Below, piece by piece: positions 51,868 to 62,219 of a DNA stretch of 64,000 nucleotides. This DNA comes from Bifidobacterium breve. Lineage in GTDB: Bacteria; Actinomycetota; Thermoleophilia; Solirubrobacterales; Solirubrobacteraceae. How positions within the stretch are numbered: position 1 is the first letter of the stretch; each line of letters opens with the position of its first letter. Location: positions 1 to 64,000 of the forward strand of contig CAMCVN010000004.1 of assembly GCA_945881845.1 (NCBI GenBank), read 5' to 3'. The position numbers were made by a program, and so were the translations under genes. Under the pieces are notes generated by a model. The model was not told where the DNA came from and did not search any database. It saw nothing but the letters and a program-made list of their open reading frames with translations.

Positions 51868-52383
51868 ATGGATGAACCCGCAGCAGACGAGCTGGAAATG
51901 GTCGAGAGCGTCGGCGAACTCGATTTCGCCGTCGTCACGCTGCGCGAGTTTCTCCATCACTCGAACGCGATCCGCGCGATCGCCGTCGTTGACCGCGAGC
52001 CTGGCGTTGGGCCAGCAACGGTTGACTGCGAACGCTTCTGCGCTATCGAAGTCAACCTCGGTGACCGCGTAGTGCTGATCGACCACGCAGCCGAATTGGA
52101 GCCGCGGCCGCCAACACTGCCTGAGGTTAAGCCGCTGCCGCCGTTCAACGTTGATCCCACCAGCGGTGAGATCGCGGGAACGATCGGCGGAATCGAGCAC
52201 CTCGTCGACGGCGTAAGCGCACTCGCCACCGCGCTCGGCGGGCGCAACATCGCGATGGCCGTCTTCGAAACCGACAGCGCCGATCACCCGCTCTCGATTA
52301 CGGCCCGCGCCGACGGCAGCGAGGAGCCGGTGATCGCCATCGGCAGCGAAGCCTTCACGCTGCCGCCGGCCGCTGGCGCATAG
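51868..52383 (+). CDS. Hypothetical protein
   Basis: 171 aa, acidic; TAGCTT-N7-ATG promoter-like upstream; no family recognised. Confidence 0.6.
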   Translation: MDEPAADELEMVESVGELDFAVVTLREFLHHSNAIRAIAVVDREPGVGPATVDCERFCAIEVNLGDRVVLIDHAAELEPRPPTLPEVKPLPPFNVDPTSGEIAGTIGGIEHLVDGVSALATALGGRNIAMAVFETDSADHPLSITARADGSEEPVIAIGSEAFTLPPAAGA

Positions 52384-52392
52384 GCTTGCCGC

Positions 52393-52764
52393 ATGCGCCT
52401 GATCCGATTCCTCTGCGGCCCCGCTCTCGTCTACGCCGGAGCGATGCACTTCATCCGCCCTTGGTCTTACAAACCGATGATGCCGGCCTGGCTGCCGGCT
52501 CATGACGAGCTGATCGTCGCCAGCGGCGTGACTGAAGTCGTTGCCGGTGCGGCGCTGATCTGCCCCGACCCGCGCGTTCGTCGCGCCGGCGGCGTGCTCG
52601 CAATCCTGACGCTGATCGGTGTCTTTCCAGCCAACGTCGAGATGGCAACCCACCCCGAGCGCTTCCCGAAGATTCCACCGGCGGCGCTGTGGGCGCGGCT
52701 GCCGCTGCAGGCCGTGATGCTGGCCTGGGTCGCCGCGGCGATGCGACCGCCCCGGCGCGACTAG
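52393..52764 (+). CDS. DoxX-like membrane protein
   Basis: GAMHFIRPWSYKPMMPAWLP; four TM-like segments. Confidence 0.75.
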   Translation: MRLIRFLCGPALVYAGAMHFIRPWSYKPMMPAWLPAHDELIVASGVTEVVAGAALICPDPRVRRAGGVLAILTLIGVFPANVEMATHPERFPKIPPAALWARLPLQAVMLAWVAAAMRPPRRD

Positions 52765-53526
52765 CTACAGCTCGGTAGTGGCGCCGGGTTCGAGAATCCG
52801 CACCTCGCACTGAGGCGCAAGCTCGCTGGCGTAGCGCCTGAAGAGATGAGGCGGGTCGATCAGCGCGCGTGGGCGCAGCCGCTCAAGCGCGAACGGGTAG
52901 AGCGTTCCCCAGTGGATTGGAACGGCGATTCGCGGAGCAAGCAAGGCCAGCGCATCGGCCGCCGAGCGCGGGTCGAGATGGCCGGGTCCGAGCGTTGGCC
53001 CCCAGCCCCAGACTGGGATCAAAGCAAGATCAAGCGGTGGCTTCGCGATCGAGGCCATCGAGTCGAAGATGTCGGTGTCGCCAGCGAAGTAGATCCGCCT
53101 CTGGCCTTCGATCACGTAGCCGACCGGCTGCGCCTGGTGGGCGCTGCGCGGCCCGCGACCGCCCTCGTGCTCGGCGTGAACGACGAGCACGCCGAGCGCG
53201 CCAAAGTTGACGCGGTCCCCGGCGACGACCTCCTCGACCCTGGTGAAACCGAGCTCGCGCACGATTGCGCCGCCACCCTGTGGCACAACGATTCGTGTAG
53301 CGCGATCGAACAGTTCAAGTGAGCGGCGGTCGAAGTGGTCGTGGTGGAGGTGCGAGAGCAGGATGCCATCAACGCTGACCCAAGAGGCTGCGACGACCGG
53401 GGCGCCGTGGCGGCGTAGATGGCCGATCCTTCCGCGCAGCACAGGGTCGGTCAGCAGCCGTACGCCGGAATCCTCAATCGCGACGGTCGAGTGGCCAAGG
53501 AAGCTGACGCGCGAACCGCTCAGCAC
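52765..53526 (-). CDS. Metallo-beta-lactamase-fold hydrolase (UlaG-like)
   Basis: LGHSTVAIE, SHLHHDHFD, YFAGDTDIF, PIHWGT. Confidence 0.9.
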   Translation of the reverse strand: MLSGSRVSFLGHSTVAIEDSGVRLLTDPVLRGRIGHLRRHGAPVVAASWVSVDGILLSHLHHDHFDRRSLELFDRATRIVVPQGGGAIVRELGFTRVEEVVAGDRVNFGALGVLVVHAEHEGGRGPRSAHQAQPVGYVIEGQRRIYFAGDTDIFDSMASIAKPPLDLALIPVWGWGPTLGPGHLDPRSAADALALLAPRIAVPIHWGTLYPFALERLRPRALIDPPHLFRRYASELAPQCEVRILEPGATTEL

Positions 53527-54152
53527 GTCAATTTGCGCAGCGCGGCGCGGTACTTGCGCATTGAGCTGGTAGGGAAGTCATCGTGCGTCTGGGTCCGCAG
53601 GCGAGCCACGCGCTCGTGGTGGTAATACGACTGCACGCTTTCGTTATGGCCGATCACGTTCTTGATCGCGATTCCTTCGCGGCAGCGCAGCCAGTTTGTT
53701 AGGCGCAGCGAAGCGGCGCGCACCTTTGCGCGGCCGAGCACGTCTGACGGCTTGAAGCCAACGTGCTCGATCCCAATCGCCGTCCAATTGAGGCCGACTG
53801 TGTGGCGGCACATCAAGCTGATCGGTACTAGCTGATGGATCTTGCCGTTCTGGTCGATGATGAAGTGCGAGCAGACGCCCGGCAGCTCGCCGAGTTCACC
53901 GTCGGCAACATCTTGGGCGAACATCGTCCAGATCGGGCTGTACGTCGATGACTCGGTTAGATGCTGAACGATCACCTTTGGGTTGTGCAGCCCATAGCGG
54001 CGAAAGCCATAGTGCCGCTGCGAGTAAGAGGCCATCTCGGCCTTGCGCTTTGCCGGGTAGGGAATAGCGTTCCACGCGATCGGCGGCCGATCGGCCGCGG
54101 CCGAGTTAACGCTTGCGGCGAGGGCCACGGTTGCGAGAGCTACTCCTAACAC
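53520..54152 (-). CDS. N-acetylmuramoyl-L-alanine amidase / PGRP-like, secreted
   Basis: VIVQHLTESST, SHFIIDQNGKIHQLVP, IGIEHVG, VIGHNES. Confidence 0.85.
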   Translation of the reverse strand: MLGVALATVALAASVNSAAADRPPIAWNAIPYPAKRKAEMASYSQRHYGFRRYGLHNPKVIVQHLTESSTYSPIWTMFAQDVADGELGELPGVCSHFIIDQNGKIHQLVPISLMCRHTVGLNWTAIGIEHVGFKPSDVLGRAKVRAASLRLTNWLRCREGIAIKNVIGHNESVQSYYHHERVARLRTQTHDDFPTSSMRKYRAALRKLTC

Positions 54153-54213
54153 TCAGAACAAGATACGGCTTTGACCGCTGGACGCCCGCCGATTGATCCG
54201 CTATCGTGCTCAC

Positions 54214-54228
54214 TTGACACACTGTCAA
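54214..54228. promoter_or_regulatory. Inverted repeat TTGACA-cac-TGTCAA upstream of P450
   Basis: Perfect 6-bp arms, 22 bp before the ATG at 54251. Confidence 0.55.
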
Positions 54229-54250
54229 ATACGCCTCGGGAGAGCATCCA

Positions 54251-55519
54251 ATGACGACGACAGCCGGCGCAGACCTAGCCCAGATTGACCTCAGCGACCT
54301 TTCTCTCTGGGAGGACGGCCCGCCGCACGAGGTTTTCGAGCGGCTACGCAACGAGCAGCCCGTTCATTGGAGCCCACTCGAAGGCTTCGCCCACGAGGAG
54401 GGCTTCTGGTCGGTCACACGATTCGAGGAGATCGCCTCAGTTGGGCGCGACTTCGAGACCTTCTCGTCAGAGCTCGGCGGCATCCTCGCCGTCAATCAGT
54501 TCCTGCCCGACGATCAGGTCCCCGAGGACGCGCCAGACGAGCCGCTCTACTTCATGCGGATGATGCTGATCGCGCAGGATCCGCCGCGCCACGACCGTCT
54601 CAAGGCGCTGGTCCAGAAGGCCTTCACACCGAAGCGCTCGCTCGACCACGCCGACCGGATCCGCGAGATCGTCAACCTCGTCTATGACAACGCTCTCGAG
54701 CGCCACCCGGACGGCAAGATCGACCTCGTTCAGGACGTTGGCGTCTACGTACCGGCGATGGTGATCGGCGACATGCTTGGCGCGCCGCGTGAAGACGCCG
54801 ACAAGCTGGTCGATTGGACCAACCGCACGACGGCCTTTGAAGACCCGCGCGTCGTCGGCGATATGAGCGACACTTGGACGGCGCTGAAAGAGGTCTTCGA
54901 GTACGTCTGGAACCTCGTCGAGGCGCGCGGCGCTGAACGCCAGGACGACCTAACCAGCGCGCTGCTCGACGCCGAAGTTGACGGCGAGAAGCTGACTGCG
55001 GAAGAGATCTGCATGTTCTGGTTCCTGCTGATGGTGGCCGGCAACGACTCAACCCGCGCGACCTTCTGCTCAGGCCTCTTCAGCCTGCTCTCGGATCCAG
55101 AACAGATGGAGCTGGTGAAGAGCGGATCGGTGCCGAGCGAGCAGGTCGTCGAAGAGTTCGTCCGCGTCCACCCCGCCTTCGCTTACATGCGCCGCACGGC
55201 GACGAAGGACACCGAGATTGCCGGCCAGCCAATTGCCAAAGGCGACAAGGTCTTGATGTGGTACGTCTCTGGCAACCGCGACGCGAGCGTCTTCGATGAT
55301 CCCCACCACTTTGACGTTGGCCGCACGCTGAACGAGCACCAGGGCTTCGGCGGCGGCGGTCGCCACTTCTGCCTCGGCGCCGGGCTGGCACGGCTAGAGA
55401 TGAAGATTTGGCTAGAGGAGACTCTCCGCCGTTTCCCTGAGATGAAGCTCGACGGTCAGCCAACACGGCTCAGCTCGACCTTCCTCAATCAGTACCGCAC
55501 GATCCCTGTGGCGGTCTGA
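54251..55519 (+). CDS. Cytochrome P450
   Basis: I-helix AGNDSTR, FGGGGRHFCLGAGLARLE heme motif. Confidence 0.97.
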   Translation: MTTTAGADLAQIDLSDLSLWEDGPPHEVFERLRNEQPVHWSPLEGFAHEEGFWSVTRFEEIASVGRDFETFSSELGGILAVNQFLPDDQVPEDAPDEPLYFMRMMLIAQDPPRHDRLKALVQKAFTPKRSLDHADRIREIVNLVYDNALERHPDGKIDLVQDVGVYVPAMVIGDMLGAPREDADKLVDWTNRTTAFEDPRVVGDMSDTWTALKEVFEYVWNLVEARGAERQDDLTSALLDAEVDGEKLTAEEICMFWFLLMVAGNDSTRATFCSGLFSLLSDPEQMELVKSGSVPSEQVVEEFVRVHPAFAYMRRTATKDTEIAGQPIAKGDKVLMWYVSGNRDASVFDDPHHFDVGRTLNEHQGFGGGGRHFCLGAGLARLEMKIWLEETLRRFPEMKLDGQPTRLSSTFLNQYRTIPVAV

Positions 55520-55532
55520 GCGAGCCGCGCGC

Positions 55533-56360
55533 TCAGTGCGAGGCGACGAGCCTGAGCTGGCCGTCCTCGCGAATCTGAAGCGCCCAGAAGAGCAGCGTCA
55601 GAGCGAGGCCGACTGCGATCAGCCCCCAGCCGACAGCCGGCGGAGCGCTGTTAAAGATCAACGACAGACAGCCGCTGGGGATAAACCAGAAGCTGACGTC
55701 CCGCAACAGCGCCCAGATGCCGGGGAACGGAGGCTCGCCTGCCTGCCGCGCCAGCGCGCGGCGGTCGAACCAGATTGTCGCGTTGAAGGCGATGATCAGC
55801 GGCGCCGTCTGCAGCACCCAGCCTGTCCAAAGGTTGGTCGAGAGGTCGGGCAGCACGAACTCGCCATAGAAGCCAGCCAGCGCCGCGAATGTGAGCGCCA
55901 AGGCCCAGATCGAAGTTCCCACAAGGTCGAGGTGCGCGCGCAGCTCCGCGCTGGCGTTCGGGAAACGGCTGATCGTGTACTGACTCGTGAAAGGTCGTCC
56001 AATCACAAGCGAGCCGTAGGCCAGCAGTGCAACGGAAACGTTCGCAACCTCATCGGCGTGGTCGGTGAGCCAGCCGATCACGCTCGGCCCGGCGAAAGCA
56101 GCAACGGTCGTCAACGCGATGAAGAAGGCGAGATCCGAGATTTCGAGGATTCTTGCCTCCTCGCCGCGCAGCTTCGACCCCGTCACCAACCCGGCTGAGA
56201 GCAGCAGTGAAACGACTGAGGCCCAGAAGAACGTCAGCGGCCCGACCAGGAAGGCGATCGCAAACCACGGCAGCAGCCCGGTGACCGGATCGTCGAGGAA
56301 GAGCAGCAGGCCGTCAGGGCGGTCCGGGTCTGCATCGTGGCGGCGGGCAGTTAGGCGCAC
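55533..56360 (-). CDS. Multi-pass membrane protein, unknown function
   Basis: 275 aa, about 8 hydrophobic segments; GTG start; no family recognised. Confidence 0.6.
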   Translation of the reverse strand: MRLTARRHDADPDRPDGLLLFLDDPVTGLLPWFAIAFLVGPLTFFWASVVSLLLSAGLVTGSKLRGEEARILEISDLAFFIALTTVAAFAGPSVIGWLTDHADEVANVSVALLAYGSLVIGRPFTSQYTISRFPNASAELRAHLDLVGTSIWALALTFAALAGFYGEFVLPDLSTNLWTGWVLQTAPLIIAFNATIWFDRRALARQAGEPPFPGIWALLRDVSFWFIPSGCLSLIFNSAPPAVGWGLIAVGLALTLLFWALQIREDGQLRLVASH

Positions 56361-56452
56361 TCGCCACTTCTAGCACTGCACGATGGCCTTGTGGCGAAAG
56401 AGCCAACGAACTGCCACAGCGCGTGCGCTCGAGTGGTAGGTTTCGATTCTGT

Positions 56453-56468
56453 TCGGCGGGGGCGCCGA
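56453..56468 (+). other. Hairpin TCGGCG-gggg-CGCCGA in leader of secreted hydrolase-like gene
   Basis: Perfect 6-bp arms immediately upstream of the SD (agggagagaag). Confidence 0.55.
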
Positions 56469-56487
56469 CATTTACTAGGGAGAGAAG

Positions 56488-58584
56488 ATGCTTAAGAATC
56501 GTTTTGCTGTTGCCGCGATCACTGTCGCTGCGCTAACGCTGATTCCTGCTGCTGGCGCAGCCGCGTCGGGCTGCGATCCGCTCGACACGCGCTCCTGCAT
56601 CCTGCCGTTCCCAAGCAACTTCAACACCGTCGCGCAGAAGGGTTCCGACACCGGCCTTCGGCTCAACTTCAGCGCCAACCAATTCCCAAAGAACGTCAAG
56701 GGTAAGTTCGGCTTCCCACCCGAACTGAACCGCAACGACGGCTTCAGCCCAGGCAGCGCGCTGCTGACCTACGTTCCAGGGATCGACATGGCCAAGACCG
56801 GTGCCGCGCCGATCACCGACATCGCCCAGTACTCAAAGGCCAACGCCCCGATCATCGTGATCGACGCTAAGACCGGGCAGCGCCAGGCGATCTGGGCTGA
56901 GCTCGACACCAACGCCGACGCGATCAGCGAAGCAAAGGGCCAGCTGCTGATGATCCACCCGGCAAAGAACTTCCTTGAAGGCCACACCTACATCGTCGCG
57001 CTGCGCGAACTGAAGAACAGCGCCGGGAAGACAATCGCCCCCGGCGCCGCCTTCGCCTCGCTTCGTAACGGCAAGCCAGCCGCGGCCGTCAAGGGCCGCC
57101 GCGCAAGCTACGAGAAGATCTTCAAGGCGCTAAAGAAGGCCAAGGTCTCGCGTTCGTCGCTCTACCTCGCCTGGGACTTCACGATCGCCAGCGAGCGCAA
57201 CCTTTCGGAGCGCGCGCTCTCGATGCGCAACCGTTCCTTCAGCGCGCTCGGCGACAGCAACCTCGCCGACGGCAAGGTTGCCGGCAAGGCACCCGTTTAC
57301 AAGATCGACAAGGTCGAGGATTACACGACTGGCCAGAGCACGCGGATCGCGCGCCAGATCACCGGCCACGTGACCGTCCCCTGCTTCCTGACGAAGGGCT
57401 GCGCGACCGGCGGCACGATGAGCTACGCGAAGTCGAAGAAGGGCAAGTTCGATTCGATCCCGAACCAGCAGGGAACGATGGAAGCGCTCTTCATCTGCCG
57501 CATTCCGCGCGCAGCGATGACGACGCCCGCACGCCCGTCGCTCTACGGCCACGGGCTGCTCGGCTCACCGGACGAGATCGATGCCGGCAACGTTGACGAC
57601 ATGGCCAGTGAGCACAACATGATGTTCTGCGCCACGCCGGAGATTGGGATGGCCGACGAGGACGTTCCAAATGCAATCGCGCTGCTCGGCGACATGTCGA
57701 AGTTCAGCTCGATGGCCGACCGCCTCCAGCAAGGGCTGCTGAACGAGCTGATCCTCGGCCGCTTGATGATCAATCCGGCCGGGTTCGCTGCAGCCGAGGC
57801 ATTCAAGGGCTCGTCGCCATCACAATCGGCAATCGACACCAGCGCTCTCTACTACGACTCCAACAGCCAGGGCGCAATTCTCGGTGGCGCGCTGACTGCG
57901 CTGTCGCCGGACTTCAAGCGCGCCGTACTCGGCGTCGGCGGAATGAACTACAGCCTGCTGCTGCCGCGCAGCGTCGACTTCGACACCTATGAGCTGATCT
58001 TCAAGCCGGCCTACACGAGCCGTCTCGACCGGATCCTGCTGCTGTCGGCGATCCAGAACCTCTGGGATCGCGGCGAAACGAACGGTTACGGCCAGCACGT
58101 AACGAACAAGCCGCTGCCGGGAACGCCGAAGCACAACGTGCTGTTGCACGTGGCGCTCGGCGACCACCAGGTGGCTCAGGTTTCGGCCGAGGTCGAGGCC
58201 CGAACGCTGGGCCTTGTCGGCCGGCGCCCGGCTTACGACGCAGGCCGCTCTGATGACAAGACGGCGCTTTGGAACATTCCGTCTCTGAGCAGCGGCAACG
58301 CCGGCGGCTCGGGGCTTGTGATCTGGGACAGCGGCCCATGCCGAATCGGCAGTGTCTTCGCAACCTGCCTTGAGAACGACGCTTTCGACAAGCTCGGCGG
58401 CATCGGCAACCCGATCGCGCCGATCGGTGATCTTGCGCCGCGGCTCGGGCGTGACCCACACAGCCGCCCGCGCTCATCGCCGGACGCGCGCCAGCAGAAG
58501 TCAGAGTTCCTCAAGCCCGCTGGCAAGATCACCGAGGTCTGCCCAGCAAGCAGCGCCTGCCACAGTGTTGGCTGGGCCTACTAG
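56488..58584 (+). CDS. Secreted alpha/beta-hydrolase-like protein; paralog of 7539..9584
   Basis: Signal peptide; long colinear similarity (CDPLDTRSCILPFPSNF, NDGFSPGSALLTYVPGI, VLGVGGMNYSLLLPRSVDFD). Confidence 0.75.
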   Translation: MLKNRFAVAAITVAALTLIPAAGAAASGCDPLDTRSCILPFPSNFNTVAQKGSDTGLRLNFSANQFPKNVKGKFGFPPELNRNDGFSPGSALLTYVPGIDMAKTGAAPITDIAQYSKANAPIIVIDAKTGQRQAIWAELDTNADAISEAKGQLLMIHPAKNFLEGHTYIVALRELKNSAGKTIAPGAAFASLRNGKPAAAVKGRRASYEKIFKALKKAKVSRSSLYLAWDFTIASERNLSERALSMRNRSFSALGDSNLADGKVAGKAPVYKIDKVEDYTTGQSTRIARQITGHVTVPCFLTKGCATGGTMSYAKSKKGKFDSIPNQQGTMEALFICRIPRAAMTTPARPSLYGHGLLGSPDEIDAGNVDDMASEHNMMFCATPEIGMADEDVPNAIALLGDMSKFSSMADRLQQGLLNELILGRLMINPAGFAAAEAFKGSSPSQSAIDTSALYYDSNSQGAILGGALTALSPDFKRAVLGVGGMNYSLLLPRSVDFDTYELIFKPAYTSRLDRILLLSAIQNLWDRGETNGYGQHVTNKPLPGTPKHNVLLHVALGDHQVAQVSAEVEARTLGLVGRRPAYDAGRSDDKTALWNIPSLSSGNAGGSGLVIWDSGPCRIGSVFATCLENDAFDKLGGIGNPIAPIGDLAPRLGRDPHSRPRSSPDARQQKSEFLKPAGKITEVCPASSACHSVGWAY

Positions 58585-58615
58585 CCACCACTAGCGAAGC
58601 AGCTTGGCCGTCCGC

Positions 58616-59923
58616 TCAGGATTGAGCGGCGGCCAGCGCTTCGGCTGGGTCGTTCTTCTCTTCCCACCTGTCGAGCGCGACGCGCAGTAGGAAACCGATC
58701 GTCGCGCCGAAGATTGCTAGCGCAGCGGCATGACCGGCGCCGGCGGTGGTGGCCAGCATCAGTGCAAGTACGGCCGCGGTGAAGGGCACCCGAAGCGCCG
58801 CCGCGACCGCCGCCGCGACACCGGCGACGACGAGAGCGGTAAGCGACGCGGAAGGGAAGACCAGCGTGCCGGCCACTGCAACACCAACGCCGAGGAATAC
58901 AGCGGGGAAGATTGGCCCTCCGCGGTAGCCGGCGCCGAGCGCGCCGCCGTAGGCGATCAACTTCGCCACGATGATCAGCGCGACGGCTCCAAGTGAAGTT
59001 TCAGCAAGGATTTCGGACGTGCCCATTTGGCCGCTGAAGAGCACGAGGTTGACCGAACCGCCGGTGATCTCACGGACCGCGATCGCAAGGGCCGAGGTAA
59101 TCAGCGCGACGCCGATCAAAACAGCCGGTGGGTTGCTCCGTGCCATCAGCGCAACGCGCTGGCCAAACTTGCGCGCGATCAGCGTGACAACCGCTGCGAT
59201 CAGGGCGACCGCCAAGCCAACCAAAATATCGGTGACCGAAGTTGAAGTTAGCTGCGGGAGCCCAGGCACCGCCAGCGACGAGGCGCCAAGCCCAGACCAG
59301 CTCCCCACCCCGGTTTCAGCGACGTAGGCAACGCCGAGCGCAACGAAGCCTGGCATCAGCGCCGCCGCCGGGATCCGCCCCAGCGCCGTGAACTCAGCCA
59401 GCATCAGCACGACGACGATTGGGCTGCCGAAGATCGCTGCGATCGCCGCCAGCGCCGTCATCAGCATGCCGAACTTCATCACCGGGTCTGGCTGGCGGCG
59501 CAGCACAAAGGCGCCGGCCGCCGTGCCGCAGGCCAGCAGTGGCGCTTCAGGGCCGAGCACGAGGCCGAAAATCAGTGTGCCGAACGCAGCGAGAATGACC
59601 GAAGCAAAGATCGCCGGGGTGACGTCGAAGTGAAGCCCCTCCAGCGGGCCCGAACCGGTCCTGCCCGGAAGCCGCCAGGCAATCATCACGATCGCGGCGC
59701 CGATCAGCGGCAGCAGCACAACTAGCCACCAGGCCGGCTCGGTCATTCCCAATGCCTTCGGTAGGTCCTCCCAAACGGCGGTGATCAGGTGGCCTTCGAG
59801 GAAGAGGAAGACGGTCGCAATGACTGAGCCCAGCAGCGCGAACGGAATTGCCAGAACGATCGCCTTGACTGGCGATGGGAGATCTTCTGCGGCGATCTGT
59901 GCGCTTGCGTTGGTGGAGGCCAT
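58616..59923 (-). CDS. ClC-family chloride channel/transporter-like protein
   Basis: LGPEAPLLACGTAAGAF (Glu-containing motif), GYRGGPIFPAVFLGVG; multi-TM. Confidence 0.82.
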   Translation of the reverse strand: MASTNASAQIAAEDLPSPVKAIVLAIPFALLGSVIATVFLFLEGHLITAVWEDLPKALGMTEPAWWLVVLLPLIGAAIVMIAWRLPGRTGSGPLEGLHFDVTPAIFASVILAAFGTLIFGLVLGPEAPLLACGTAAGAFVLRRQPDPVMKFGMLMTALAAIAAIFGSPIVVVLMLAEFTALGRIPAAALMPGFVALGVAYVAETGVGSWSGLGASSLAVPGLPQLTSTSVTDILVGLAVALIAAVVTLIARKFGQRVALMARSNPPAVLIGVALITSALAIAVREITGGSVNLVLFSGQMGTSEILAETSLGAVALIIVAKLIAYGGALGAGYRGGPIFPAVFLGVGVAVAGTLVFPSASLTALVVAGVAAAVAAALRVPFTAAVLALMLATTAGAGHAAALAIFGATIGFLLRVALDRWEEKNDPAEALAAAQS

Positions 59924-60006
59924 CGCGACAGCGTATCTGGCGGTTCAGCGGGCGACCCGGTGATCAACTGCTGGCACTCTCGGCGCACAGCAATTAGGCT
60001 CTGCCA

Positions 60007-61152
60007 GTGACCGTTCGAAGGCCGATCCTCGCGCTGCTGTTGGCGCTCGCGCTAAGCGCCACCGCGCTCCCAGCTTCCGCGTCAGCGAAACTGAAGCCGT
60101 GCCCACGCAGCGGCTCGGGATGCACTCTGGCGCGGGTTGCCGCCGAGACCGGCATCTTCGTCGGAACGGCGCTCTCGAACCAGATCACCGCTACCGAGAA
60201 GGCCGATATCAGCGCCAACTTCAACGCCGTTACGAGCGAGAACGCTTTCAAGTGGAGCGAGATGTCGAAGACTGCGGGCGCGATCGACTTCGCGACCACC
60301 GACCGCCTAGTCGCTTGGGCGAGCGCGAAGAAACTGCGCTTGCGAGCGCACACGCTCTTTTGGCACCGCATCCAAAACGCTCCTTGGCTAAAGGCCGAGC
60401 TTGCGGCAGCCGCCGACCCGGCCGCTCGACTGCGCCAGCTGATCGCTGAGCGAACCGCGAAGGTCGTAGGCCGCTACCGCGGCAAGGTTGCGATCTGGGA
60501 CGTGATCAACGAACCGCTCGCGCTCTTCGGCGCTGGCTTCGACACCGAGGACTCCAGCGTCACACCAAAGAACATCTTCTACACAACGCTCGGCGAGAGC
60601 TACATCGCTGACGCCTTCCGCCTGGCCCACAAGGCCGACCCGAAGGCCAAGCTGTTCCTCAACGAGCTTCTCTGGGACTCGCGGATCGGCGACCCGAAGA
60701 GCGACGCACTGCTGGCGCTAGTGGCGCGGCTGAAGAAGGCCCGCGTCCCGATCGACGGCGTCGGCATCCAGGCCCACGCGATGCTTGGCACGGCCAGCCC
60801 CTGGTTCCCGTCCAGCACGGCATCGCTGAAGCGCTACATCGACGCGCTCGGCAAGCTCGGCGTGAAGGTCGAGATCACCGAGCTTGATGTTCGCCTGCCG
60901 CTACTGGCCGATCAGCCCGACCCGCTTGCCGCGCAGGCCGCGGTCTACCGCCGCGTCGCAAGTGCCTGCGCCCAGGCCCGCGCCTGCAGCGGCCTGACGG
61001 TCTGGGGCCAGCGTGATTCCTCCTCCTGGCTCGACAGCTACAGCCTCACAAGTGCAACCGCACCGAACAGCCCACTACTGCTGGACTCTGGCGGCAAGCG
61101 CAAGCTCGCCTACCAGGCCGTCGCCGCCGGGCTGCTCGAGCGCCGCCGCTAA
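60007..61152 (+). CDS. Glycoside hydrolase family 10 endo-1,4-beta-xylanase, secreted
   Basis: TSENAFKWSEM, LRAHTLFWH, IWDVINEPL (acid/base), EITELDVRLP (nucleophile). Confidence 0.95.
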   Translation: MTVRRPILALLLALALSATALPASASAKLKPCPRSGSGCTLARVAAETGIFVGTALSNQITATEKADISANFNAVTSENAFKWSEMSKTAGAIDFATTDRLVAWASAKKLRLRAHTLFWHRIQNAPWLKAELAAAADPAARLRQLIAERTAKVVGRYRGKVAIWDVINEPLALFGAGFDTEDSSVTPKNIFYTTLGESYIADAFRLAHKADPKAKLFLNELLWDSRIGDPKSDALLALVARLKKARVPIDGVGIQAHAMLGTASPWFPSSTASLKRYIDALGKLGVKVEITELDVRLPLLADQPDPLAAQAAVYRRVASACAQARACSGLTVWGQRDSSSWLDSYSLTSATAPNSPLLLDSGGKRKLAYQAVAAGLLERRR

Positions 61153-62219
61153 CTGCCGTCGGGCGCGCTCCACGGCATCTTGCCGCGACCGAGCCGCGCC
61201 ATCAAAGTTCGAAAGCCCCACCACTGGTAGAGGATGATCACGGGGATCATCACAACCGCCGCGACCGTCATCACAACCAGCGTGTAGTGCGACGACTGCG
61301 CATTCTCAATCGTGACCGAATCACCGAGCGAGATCGTCGAAACGATGATCCGTGGGAAGAGACCGATGAAGAGCGTCGCTACCCAGCCGACAATCGTGAT
61401 GATCGTGCAGATGAAGGCGCGTGCGAACTGGCCGCGCTGAGCGTTGATCACGGCAGCGATCAGTGCGATCAACCCGAGCGCCGCGGGGATCGCGACAGGC
61501 AGGATGCTGCGCGCGTTGAGGGAGTGGGCCACAAACGGGGTCGCGACAAGGAAGCCACCACCCAGCAGCAGTGCCGGCAGCGTCAGGTTCGGCAGCAGGT
61601 GACGGGCGTCGAGCTTGACGATCCGCTGGCGAATTCGCTCGCCAAGTTCACCGTCGAGACGGAGCGAGAGGAAGAGCGCGCCGTGGAAGGCGAAGAGTGC
61701 CGTAAGTGACAGCGCACCGAGCACTGAGTAAGGCGTAATGAAGGCGAGGATGTTGCCGAAGTAGCGCATCTCCCCCACGCGGCCCGAGCCGGCGACCGGT
61801 AGACCCGCAAGTAGAGCTGAAAGAACGAGCCCCCAGATCAGCGGCGCAGCGACGCTGGCGCCGATGTTGATAGCCGACCAAAGCCCGCGCCAGCGCGGAT
61901 TCACGCGACCGCGCCACTCGAACGAGATGATTCGCATCAGCAGCGCGATGATCAGCACCACGAGCCCAAGGTAGGCGCCCTCAAGCCAGGTGCCGTACCA
62001 AGCCGGGAACGAGGCGAATGTGAGGCCGCCGACGACCAGCAGCCAAACCTCATTGGCATCCCAGACCGGGGCGATTGTCTCAATCATCTCGCTGCGCTCA
62101 TCCTCATTGCGCGCTGCGACGCCCATCATCATGCCGACGCCGAAATCGAAGCCTTCGAGTACGAGGTAGGTCGACCAGAGGCCGGCGATGACGAAGAACC
62201 AGAGCTCAGCGAGAGTCAT
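61149..62219 (-). CDS. cydB: Cytochrome bd ubiquinol oxidase subunit II
   Basis: LVLEGFDFGVGMM, ETIAPVWDANEVWLLVVGG. Confidence 0.97.
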   Translation of the reverse strand: MTLAELWFFVIAGLWSTYLVLEGFDFGVGMMMGVAARNEDERSEMIETIAPVWDANEVWLLVVGGLTFASFPAWYGTWLEGAYLGLVVLIIALLMRIISFEWRGRVNPRWRGLWSAINIGASVAAPLIWGLVLSALLAGLPVAGSGRVGEMRYFGNILAFITPYSVLGALSLTALFAFHGALFLSLRLDGELGERIRQRIVKLDARHLLPNLTLPALLLGGGFLVATPFVAHSLNARSILPVAIPAALGLIALIAAVINAQRGQFARAFICTIITIVGWVATLFIGLFPRIIVSTISLGDSVTIENAQSSHYTLVVMTVAAVVMIPVIILYQWWGFRTLMARLGRGKMPWSAPDGS

